In this document: positions 1 through 6,294 of the stretch, piece by piece
Numbering within the stretch: position 1 is the stretch's first letter
Layout of the letters: the number at the start of each line of letters is the position of its first letter
Assembly: GCA_036939355.1 (NCBI GenBank)
Contig: JALLAP010001865.1
Span: 1 to 11,675, forward strand
Reading direction: 5' to 3'
Source of the DNA: Thalassiosira profunda
Lineage: Eukaryota; Bacillariophyta; Thalassiosirophyceae; Thalassiosirales; Thalassiosiraceae
Length of the DNA stretch: 11,675 nucleotides
Translations under genes and position numbers: made by a program
Notes under the pieces: generated by a model
Seen by the model: only the letters and a program-made list of their open reading frames with translations
The model's database searches: none
Told to the model about the DNA's origin: nothing

Positions 1-961
1 TATTCATCGACCAGACGCCAACAAAATCGCCCACGGGTCATCCAACGAACTCCCCGGTACTGCCCGGCATCTGCTCCGACGATGTGGGCCGCGATTGTGC
101 GACGAAGGACGACTGCGTGTGCGGCGGCGCGCCGCCCGCATCTGCCTCGTCGGGCAACGAATTCAGTCGGAGGCGGCTGTGTGAGGAAATTACACAAGGC
201 GGACGTTGCAACAGCGCCTCGGGCTGCACTTGGGATAAAGGATCCTGTATCTCCTCTACTCCCACTACACAGCCCCCGTCTCAGTCGCCCACAACTTCGG
301 TGAGTTCAGCATAAGTCGTGGTTTGCATGAAACTTTGCACCTACTACTATCGTAACCTTCTTTTGACTCAAATCATTGTCTTCGCCCAGCCCACGTCGAG
401 CCCTTCCAATCCGCCCACTTCGCGCGTGAGTCTCATGTTCGTTTTTTCCACACCTGCATCATCTCGAACACAGCTCAACCCTCTTCTGTTTATCTCTCTT
501 GCTCAGCCCACCTCCAGCCCTTCGACCTCGCCAACATCGAGCCCTTCCCAATCGCCCACTCCCGAAGTGAGTTCATTTATTTTGCGTGTGAGCCTCCATG
601 AGGCGTATCCCCTCAAACCCTGCCCTTATTTGCACAGCCCACCAAGAGCCCCGCCGAATGCATGTGCCTGCTGACCGCCTTCCCCACCTCGTCGCCGACG
701 CCCGATCCCACCTCGCCTCCGACGTCGTCGCCGTCCTCCAATCCTACGGCGCCTCCGTCTTTGTCGCCAACGCAGAGCCCCTCGACCCCTCCAACTACCG
801 GCAGTCCTACGCAGTCGCCCACACCTGGGCCGACGCCTGGACCCTGCCAGCCCAAGGGATTCACGTGCGCCGATCCTGCCACTGATTCCGCCGAATGCTG
901 CTCCCAGTGTTGCTCCACCAATGGATGCGAGCAGAAGGGAAAGAATTGGAAGTGCGGCTGA
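1..961 (+). CDS. 3' part of a spliced gene: PTxSP-repeat, Cys-rich secreted-type protein
   Basis: The gene enters from the left edge, so its start and any signal peptide are not visible. I read four exons: 1-299 (codons in the frame starting at base 3), 390-425, 507-566 and 638-961, with TGA at 959-961. All three introns (90, 81 and 71 nt) start GTGAGT, end in CAG and are phase 0. The first exon encodes a PTKSPT/PTNSP stretch and a Cys module (CSDDVGRDC ... CTWDKGSC). The two small exons encode only PTSSPS-type repeats. The last exon adds a long Pro/Thr/Ser linker and a final Cys module with two CC pairs, ending KNWKCG. This is the composition of an extracellular or cell-wall protein; Pro/Thr/Ser stretches are probably O-glycosylated. 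The family is not recognised. Intron 2 has no in-frame stop, so its retention would also stay open. Exon calls rest on splice motifs and frame continuity only. Confidence 0.72.
390..855 (+). repeat. PTxSP-coding degenerate repeat spread over three exons
   Basis: The coding parts (390-425, 507-566 and from 638) repeat Pro-Thr-(Ser/Lys)-Ser-Pro units. Each exon begins with CCCAC right after a CAG acceptor, and the first bases of exons 2 and 3 are near-identical (CCCACSTCSAGCCCTTC). The third exon carries about ten further units up to roughly position 855. The similarity is in exons; the intervening introns do not look alike beyond their splice sites. Confidence 0.65.
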
Positions 962-1203
962 GGCCACTAGGTGTGTATGTCGAGCAGAGGGAAGTCTCGA
1001 CCTTGAAGAACCGCGAGAAGCAACTGTCTAGCGCCTCCACTCTCCCATTTCATTTCCTGTTTGCATTGCCATAGCACCAACTCGCGGGAGAGTGTGTAGT
1101 AAAAATAGTTCTGTTTGCCCAGATAGTATCCACTACTTCGCCCACCAAACCTTGATGCATCCGCGCAAAGAGACCACTCGATTGCATCTCTCATCCTACG
1201 AAG
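962..1203. other. Intergenic region between the left-edge gene and the cysteine-repeat fragment
   Basis: No convincing coding sequence, RNA gene or repeat was seen. It should hold the 3' UTR of the plus-strand gene. A CACCAAAC 8-mer occurs at 1143-1150 followed four bases later by ATG, but the reading frame after it is only the shadow of the minus-strand cysteine fragment. Confidence 0.5.
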
Positions 1204-1535
1204 CTAGAAGCAGGGGTAGCAGAGCTCGTCCGCCCCGCACTGCTCGGGGCTGCCCGACGTGCAGGGTGTGTCGCACGTCTCGGCCGCGTCCCTCCAGCTG
1301 CTTCCGCACCAGAAGCTGTCCCGCGTGCTGCAGCCGGTGTCTTCGTGCACTGCATGCCCTCCGGGCATTCCGAATCCTGCCCGCCCTGGCAGGCGATGGA
1401 GCACGTCGACGCCGCCAGCTCGGGCGACTCGCCGCAAAAATAATCGTTCATGGGCACGTGGAGCGGGTCCGTCTCGTGGATGGGCGGGTCCCTCGTGGCC
1501 TCAGACCGTGGTGTACGCGAAGCACCCCTGTTCTA
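1204..1535 (-). pseudogene. Decayed fragment of CG-S/T-W cysteine repeats (C-terminal piece)
   Basis: Read on the minus strand, three frames together give a recognisable protein: GCFAYTT, then a frame break and stop near 1508-1513, then HETDPLHVPMNDYFCGES...CSIACQGGQDSECPEGMQC, then a second break near 1340-1346, then EDTGCSTRDSFWCGSSW...CYPCF and a TAG at 1206-1204. These are the same repeats as in the large gene at 6295-11675 (FCG-SW-A-C-CP-G-EC-CF-T-C). At the second break a single base appears to be missing between the Cys codon and GAAGACACC. The recognisable similarity starts abruptly near 1532, just beyond the stop of the DUF285 gene, with no start codon or signal peptide. The first ~55 bases match the last ~55 bases of the window (11621-11675) closely. 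I therefore read it as a partial duplicate of a neighbouring gene's 3' end that has decayed. Sequencing error could explain the breaks but not the missing 5' part. Confidence 0.72.
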
Positions 1536-1540
1536 TTCTG

Positions 1541-2842
1541 TCAAAAGCCAAAGCCCAACCAAGAAAGGATAAAAACAGAAGCCCTGAGATGAAGCGGTGC
1601 AAAGGCCAACGAAACTTTTGGCGCCTGGCTTGCATTTTCGTCTTCGTTTGCCGTGGGATTCAGAGTGGCCGTCGGAGAAGGTGCCGTTGTTGCACCGATG
1701 GAGTCCGTTTGGGTCGCAGTGGGCTGAGCAGTAGGGATCTTTGCAGTTGGCTCGCATAGGCAATGGCATCCGCCGCAGTCACTGAAACATCCCCCATAGC
1801 ACACGATCCCGCAGACAGATTGACAAGCTTCGTTCCCCCAAGGATCAATGCATCTAAGCCACTCCGGACAGCCAGTTGGGCTGGATGTCGGTTCATCGCT
1901 TGCAGATAGGTTGGTTGCACTGCAGTCTGAAGCACAAAAGGGTCCTTTCCCATCGATATTCGGCGAGTCTTGAAACTCGCATCCCGAACCAGAAAACATC
2001 CAAGACGTGTCGGCAGATTCGTAGGGAAATGCATCCCTCCACGAACAAAGATCCTGGTTGAAGGGAGAGTCCACGAACATCCACCGCATATCATTGACAT
2101 TGGAAACATCCCAGCCGCTCAGGTCTTGGTTGAAGAGGCTATCGTGAAAAAGGTCGGTCATTTTTGTGATGCTGGAAGTATTCCACATCGAGACGCCGGC
2201 ATGATTGAATGACGAGCCCGCGAACATCCCCTCCACATTTTTGACACGGCTTAGATCCCATGAAGACAAGTCGCCATTGAATCCGCTCCCATAGAACATT
2301 AAAGTCATATCGACTGCACTCGATGTGTTCCAAAGAGATATCCCGCTCTCTTGGAAGTAAGGCGTGAATCCGAACATGTATGCGAAAGAGGTGACCTTCG
2401 AGGTATCCCAGCTCGACAGGGATCGGTTGAACGGCGACCAATGGAACATGTAACTCATGTCAGTCACTCGCGACACATCCCAATCTCCGACGTCTTCGTT
2501 GAACCCCGGAAAGAGGGGTGTGGTGCTCGGCCGCAGAGCACCTCCCCCATAAAACAATTCCGACATGTCCGTGACGTTCCCCACGCACCACGAATTCATG
2601 GGCCAGCCGTACCCGAAATTGCACCGCGCGTAATACCGGGAGGACGAATTCCCGCAGTCCCCCGCGGAGTATTGCCGGACTGCCGCCTTCAGCTCCTCGC
2701 CGTCATCGAAGCACTTCGTTCCCAAGGAGGCGATGGATTCGTTCGAGACGATTTGCCAATCGACGTGTGCGGCCGCCGACGTCTTGGCGGCGGCGAGAAG
2801 GGCGGAGAAGATTGCTACTGTGGCACGCCCGAGCTCCTCCAT
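1541..2842 (-). CDS. Secreted DUF285 (BspA-type repeat) protein with Cys-rich tail
   Basis: This is a single 433-codon open frame. I chose the ATG at 2842 because a signal peptide follows at once (MEELGRATVAIFSALLAAAKTSAA, cut near residue 24-25) and its context is CACCAAACATGG; an upstream in-frame ATG at 2914 would bury that signal. Residues 44-86 are a Cys-containing lead-in. Residues ~88-288 are about eight units of a ~24-residue repeat of the form V(T/K)xMxxMFxxSxFNxDLSxWDxS, the DUF285 signature known from bacterial surface proteins and abundant in diatoms. Residues ~325-363 are Cys-rich (CYGGCFSDCGGCHCLC), followed by a Thr/Pro linker. The last ~24 residues are hydrophobic (ending FILSWLGFGF) after NAS at 403-405, which could be a GPI-anchor signal; this is inference. 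Probable role: cell-surface adhesion or binding, partner unknown. It converges on the left-edge gene and diverges from the LRR gene. Confidence 0.85.
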   Translation of the reverse strand: MEELGRATVAIFSALLAAAKTSAAAHVDWQIVSNESIASLGTKCFDDGEELKAAVRQYSAGDCGNSSSRYYARCNFGYGWPMNSWCVGNVTDMSELFYGGGALRPSTTPLFPGFNEDVGDWDVSRVTDMSYMFHWSPFNRSLSSWDTSKVTSFAYMFGFTPYFQESGISLWNTSSAVDMTLMFYGSGFNGDLSSWDLSRVKNVEGMFAGSSFNHAGVSMWNTSSITKMTDLFHDSLFNQDLSGWDVSNVNDMRWMFVDSPFNQDLCSWRDAFPYESADTSWMFSGSGCEFQDSPNIDGKGPFCASDCSATNLSASDEPTSSPTGCPEWLRCIDPWGNEACQSVCGIVCYGGCFSDCGGCHCLCEPTAKIPTAQPTATQTDSIGATTAPSPTATLNPTANEDENASQAPKVSLAFAPLHLRASVFILSWLGFGF

Positions 2843-2850
2843 GTTTGGTG
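2843..2850 (-). promoter_or_regulatory. CACCAAAC motif directly before the DUF285 gene start
   Basis: The minus-strand sequence reads CACCAAAC immediately followed by ATGGAG. The same 8-mer stands 1 and 4 bases before the starts at 3384 and 6295. It may be a start-codon context or a 5' UTR/initiator element. The function is inferred from position only. Confidence 0.4.
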
Positions 2851-3104
2851 TGCCAGCATCGATGATTGTTACGCGCTGCGGAGCCGCCGCGGGCGGAGCC
2901 GGCGTGTTTTGCAAAGTTGAGTTTGATGTTTGTGACGTAAGTACCCGTCACGAATTGAGCGGTGCAGGAAGACATCCAGGTCGTCAAAGTTCGACTCCTT
3001 GAGAGCCCAGCCCTCGCATCCCCAAAGCAGCTGGCTGATCGGCATTGCCAGGAAGAAGAGGTATTTCGAGTACAAGTCCACATAGGCTATAAAGTTTCTC
3101 CACG

Positions 3105-3126
3105 AATAGGTACAATAGGTACCTAT
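3105..3126. repeat. 9-bp tandem repeat overlapping a 12-bp palindrome
   Basis: AATAGGTAC occurs twice back to back (3105-3113 and 3114-3122). The second copy is completed into the perfect palindrome ATAGGTACCTAT (3115-3126). It lies in the shared upstream region of two divergent genes, about 260 bases from the LRR start, so it might bind a dimeric factor; it may also be chance. Confidence 0.55.
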
Positions 3127-3374
3127 GCAGTTGAGTGTAGTGTGTTGCTGGTGCGCGGGCCATCCCGGGCCTAAAAAGCAAAAAGCGCAAAGCGCCACGC
3201 CGCGGCCTCCCCCCACGCTGCCGGCCCTTCCCTTCTGATCCGAGGGATAAAGGCGGCGGACGCACGCCCTGGGAGCAGCGCGACGAGCCGGGCTCGTTTG
3301 TGAAGACAGAAGCCACCAGCCTCCGTGACGCGTGAAGAGCAGGATACGTGCACCAAGTCCCCTCGCGGCTCGTG

Positions 3375-3382
3375 CACCAAAC
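3375..3382 (+). promoter_or_regulatory. CACCAAAC motif one base before the LRR gene start
   Basis: CACCAAAC is followed by G and then ATGGAAG. This is the second of three occurrences next to start codons in the window. It supports 3384 as the start, since an in-frame ATG at 3348 lies upstream of it. Confidence 0.4.
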
Positions 3383-3383
3383 G

Positions 3384-4475
3384 ATGGAAGAGGTGTGGGT
3401 CGAATACGACGGCGGCGCGGTCCAGGAGCGGCACCGAAATGCCCGCCAGATTCGGGTGATGGCGGAGGTGACAGTGATTCCATCGAGGGCGTTTGCTCAA
3501 TGCAGGCGCTTGAGGGAGATTGATCTCAGCAATGTGACCAAGATTGGAGAGGGGGCATTTTTCCTGTGCGACGCTTTGGTCCGGATCAATATATCTATCA
3601 CCGATATTGGACGTGAGGCTTTTTATGGATGTCAAAGTCTGGTTGAAGTGATATTGAATGAGGGGCTGCAGCACATTGGAGAGACGGCTTTCAGCCGTTG
3701 CACGTCACTGCTCCGTATCGACGTCCCCTCGACAACGCTGGACATCGGAAGTGATGCGTTTGCTCATTGCCATCAGTTGGGGGATGTGGTTCTTCCGGAG
3801 GGGCTTCAGACGATTGGTGAGAGGGCGTTTGATAGCTGCCATTCGTTGGAGCGCATCACCATCCCCTCCTCTGTCACGCTGGTTGAGGACAGGGCATTTT
3901 GGGAATGCTGCAATCTCTCAGAGGTGACTCTGCGAGAGGGTGTCCATTACATCGGTTCAAATGCATTCCTTGATTGTCCCGCTCTGGAAAATGTCAACAT
4001 TCCTCCCGTTGCATTGGTGGTCGACGGTCAAGGTCGCAGCTGCCAGTTATTGAGGGCCACAATGCCCGGAATTACTTCGGGGAGGAAGCTTATCGTGTCC
4101 AAGTGGATGCGGTACAGGAGCCCGGGCCAGCTCGAACAGGCCCAGGCAAAGGTGAACGAAATCCTAGGCCGCTATCTGCACACGAGGGAAGAGACGATTC
4201 AATGCATCCGAAAGTGGTTCGTCCACTACGACCGGTTGGACGTGGCGACGATGCTGGAGCTGGCTATTTGGAGGGCCAACATTGATGGCAGGGAGCAAGA
4301 TGCCGAGGCGAGGCAGGGCATCCGTCGAAACTGCGACCGCGACATGAACATCATAATATGGGGGGTGTCGCCGGTGCCGGAGGCGCAGGAGGCGGAGGCG
4401 TCTTGTCGTACTTGGAAAAGTAGACGGGCTGCCCTCCGAGTACGTCCAGGAATGAACGAGCTGATTGTTCAGTAG
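3384..4475 (+). CDS. BspA-like leucine-rich-repeat protein (LRR_5 / TpLRR type)
   Basis: This is an intronless frame of 363 codons from ATG 3384, chosen because the family characteristically begins MEEVWVEYDGG. An in-frame ATG twelve codons upstream is less likely. After a lead-in (residues 1-27), six to seven repeats of ~23 residues run to ~210 with the pattern L-x-x-V/I-x-I/L-P-x-G/S-V/L-x-x-I-G-x-x-A-F-x-x-C. A conserved tail follows (VSKWMRYRSPGQLEQAQAKV, TREETIQCIRKWF, TMLELAIWRA, CDRDMNIII), as in the large diatom families of these proteins. There is no signal peptide or membrane segment, so a cytosolic protein-binding role is likely; partners are unknown. The last ~35 residues look unlike the family. 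After the G6 run at 4360-4365 another frame reads through a Gly-rich stretch into GGVLSYLEK and a stop at 4421-4423, which fits the usual ending better. A frameshift there is possible. Confidence 0.85.
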   Translation: MEEVWVEYDGGAVQERHRNARQIRVMAEVTVIPSRAFAQCRRLREIDLSNVTKIGEGAFFLCDALVRINISITDIGREAFYGCQSLVEVILNEGLQHIGETAFSRCTSLLRIDVPSTTLDIGSDAFAHCHQLGDVVLPEGLQTIGERAFDSCHSLERITIPSSVTLVEDRAFWECCNLSEVTLREGVHYIGSNAFLDCPALENVNIPPVALVVDGQGRSCQLLRATMPGITSGRKLIVSKWMRYRSPGQLEQAQAKVNEILGRYLHTREETIQCIRKWFVHYDRLDVATMLELAIWRANIDGREQDAEARQGIRRNCDRDMNIIIWGVSPVPEAQEAEASCRTWKSRRAALRVRPGMNELIVQ

Positions 4476-4626
4476 AATTACAAAGAAGCACTAATGAACC
4501 ATGTCGTGGCTGCAGATCTGATCGTCGGAAAATGCTTACTATCCCTACACTCTATCTATCTCCTACTCTGAACACATATAGCGCCGCACACACACTCTCC
4601 GGGACACCCCTCCATCCATTTTCTAT
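4476..4626. other. Short convergent intergenic spacer
   Basis: It separates the 3' ends of the LRR gene and the silaffin-like gene, so it should hold both 3' UTRs. No gene, repeat or strong polyadenylation signal was recognised. Confidence 0.5.
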
Positions 4627-5290
4627 TTACAAGCTCATGCTCAGGCTCCCCTCGTCCAGGAGGAAGGCGGGATTCTGCATCATCATGTCCGGATCAATGG
4701 CCTTGCCGGCCTTTCCCCCCGGCACCGGCGGCACGGTGGTCACCGGCGGCTCCTCGGACTCCGCCTTGGCCGACCACGACGTCGCCGTCGTCTTCCTCGG
4801 ACTCCGCTTTGGAGGCCTTCGCGGGCCGCTCTTCGCCGTCACTCTTGCCGCTCTTGGACGGCAGGCTGAGGCTGAAGCTGAGGTCCGATTTGGAGCTCTT
4901 CACGCTCTTGGCGCCCGGCTCCATCGCCTCGGCCTTGGATCCCTTGCCCGATTTGGACGGCATGCTGAGGCTGTAGCTGAGATCCGCTTTGGATGCCTTG
5001 CCCTCCATCATGTCGGCCTTCGCCGACTTGCTCGGCAAGCTCATGCTGAAGCTCAGATCGGCTTTGGAGCTCTTGGCGCCTCCCGGCGCGGCCATGAAGT
5101 TCACCTCCGCGCTCGGCAGCGACAGGTCCGGGGCCACGTCGCTGTTCGTCAGCAGCAGATCCTGGCCGTCGTCCTCCGATCCGTCCAGGCGCCGGCCGCG
5201 GAGCTGGGTGAGGTAGGATCCCTCGGCCGGTGCGGAGAGGAAGGCGAGGGCGAGGCCGAGGGCCGCGGCGTGCTTGGCGTGCGAGGGCAT
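4627..5290 (-). CDS. Silaffin-like KxxK, Ser/Lys-rich secreted protein, with a frame break
   Basis: The start is ATG 5290; the open frame extends upstream only through TTG. Residues 1-24 are a signal peptide (AAALGLALAFLSAPAEG). The mature part soon shows GRRLDG, an RxL motif like the processing sites of diatom silaffins. Three related segments follow, each with SKxDLSxSxSxPSKS (residues ~75-90, 100-115, 133-148). Every Lys between residues 73 and 161 lies three residues from another (73/76, 88/91, 98/101, 113/116/119, 128/131/134, 146/149, 158/161), the KxxK spacing of silaffin- and cingulin-type biosilica proteins, where Lys carry polyamines and Ser are phosphorylated. Likely role: silica deposition or targeting in the silica deposition vesicle. 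The first frame ends at 4694 after a Gly/Ala-rich tail of different style. A second frame resumes the style with SAKAESEEPP, GGKAGKA and a SLSMSL end, stop TAA 4629-4627. The switch lies near 4765-4785, just after a first KAESEE. It is either a real mutation or a sequence error. Confidence 0.75.
4860..5085 (-). repeat. Three imperfect repeats coding the DLSxSxSxPSKS segments
   Basis: Three copies of a ~50 bp GC-rich segment begin (plus coordinates) at 4860, 4959 and 5034, so the periods are 99 and 75 nt. They encode SKSDLSFSLSLPSKS, SKADLSYSLSMPSKS and SKADLSFSMSLPSKS. The spacer between copies varies while the core is kept, as expected from internal duplication of a low-complexity structural protein. 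Confidence 0.75.
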
Positions 5291-6294
5291 CGTGCGTTGC
5301 AAAATTCTAGTATGTGCGCTGTACAGATCGACGAGGCCGAGAAGCTAGGACGATGACGGGCTGGGGACGAGGACGGAGGGTGGGGGTGTGATGGGGGGGT
5401 ATGATGGGTTGCAAAATTGTGATGGCAAAGGAGCGGCGAGTGCACGAGAGATGTGAGGCGCCAACAAGCGCGCCATGCCCCGGCGGCAAATTCCGAACGC
5501 CCCCGGCTTGGGGGGAACTTCCCAACCCCTTTCTCCTCCCGAATTGGGCGACCTCCAACCAATTCCTCTGTATGTTCCTCTACAGGCATTTCGTAGGGGA
5601 TGCGACACATCGTGTGTATCGCTCCCATGCTAAGTTAGCACCCAAGTACCAATTCCTTCTTCTGTAAACTCGGGGGCCGTTCTGCGGTCAATTTTGATCG
5701 GAGTGGACCCTTCAACTCAACGTAGGAACAGTACACTTAGAACCGCTGCGACGTTTGGGCGGATCTGGGCGGTCGTTTTAATGTCACCAGAGCGTCCGTT
5801 CGGAAGTCCGGGGGCTTGTCTCGAATTTTTCCACACCCGCCCCTCCCGCTCAGTTGCCCCCTCCCCTTGGAGAAGGTGAGAGGGCCCGTGTGCTTGGCCG
5901 TTCGATCCCAGAAACGATTGGATTGGGGCCCTCTCTATCGCCGCCTCGGTGCACCGGCTAGAGGCCATGCCTCGCTCTTGGCCATCCCGAGAGATAGCAT
6001 CAGCGCGTTGCATCCGAAGGGTCACCCAACACTCCGAGAGATCGGTCGGCTGATCATCAATCGTATTGGGGGTGGCGATCGGCCACATCGAGGGCCCGTT
6101 CTCCAATCCCATCCACGTTTGGACGAAGCGCCGCGGCGTTCCCTCTTTGCAAACATAGGTAGCGTCGGACGTCCACATTTTTGCAATCGCGGCGCGCCGG
6201 CATCGCAAGTTGGCCCGGCCTCCCCAATCGGCAGTCTCTCTTCCGGCCACATTCATTGGCAACTCTCATCGGCGCACAAAACCACCAAACCAAT
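5291..6294. other. One-kilobase divergent intergenic region
   Basis: The silaffin-like gene (minus) and the large cysteine-repeat gene (plus) both start at the edges of this region, so it should contain two promoters. An 11-bp direct repeat GTTGCAAAATT lies at 5296-5306 and 5408-5418, and a G7 run is near 5392-5399. Open frames exist on both strands (a 181-codon one on the minus strand at 5717-6262), but none has a recognisable motif, repeat or composition like the neighbouring genes. I found no tRNA fold or transposon end. Confidence 0.45.
6283..6290 (+). promoter_or_regulatory. CACCAAAC motif four bases before the large gene start
   Basis: CACCAAAC is followed by CAAT and ATGGCG. This is the third start codon in the window with this 8-mer just upstream, supporting ATG 6295 as the true start. 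Confidence 0.4.

Larger units (their letters stand above)
2843..3383. promoter_or_regulatory. Divergent intergenic region between the DUF285 and LRR genes
   Basis: About 540 bp lie between two start codons facing away from each other, so both promoters and 5' UTRs should be here. I see no convincing gene: frames on both strands have no recognisable protein. A bZIP-type core TGACGT (in TGACGTAA) is at 2933-2938, 91 bases upstream of the DUF285 start. This core is known as a CO2/cAMP-responsive element in diatom promoters, but one 6-mer can occur by chance. A small tandem/palindromic repeat is at 3105-3126. Confidence 0.45.

Noticed and set aside
1541..1640. A splice joining the DUF285 gene to the cysteine fragment at 1204-1535
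   Set aside because: The only AG near 1533 fits an acceptor, but I found no GTGAGT/GTAAGT-type donor in the preceding coding region, and the fragment has further frame breaks.
2843..2914. Upstream in-frame ATG for the DUF285 protein
   Set aside because: It would place 24 polar and Pro-rich residues before a clear signal peptide; the ATG at 2842 has the CACCAAAC context.
2351..2920. Plus-strand 189-codon frame
   Set aside because: Antisense shadow of the DUF285 gene.
4532..5356. Plus-strand 274-codon frame
   Set aside because: Antisense of the silaffin-like gene; its Ala/Glu/His-rich repeats are mirror images of the DLSxSxSxPSKS repeats.
5885..5915. GTTCGATCC resembling a tRNA T-loop
   Set aside because: The flanking bases do not form the T-stem and no acceptor or anticodon arm was found.
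5717..6262. Minus-strand 181-codon frame in the 1 kb intergenic region
   Set aside because: No motif, signal peptide or repeat; overlapping frames of similar length occur on both strands as expected in GC-rich DNA. It would overlap the promoter of the large gene.
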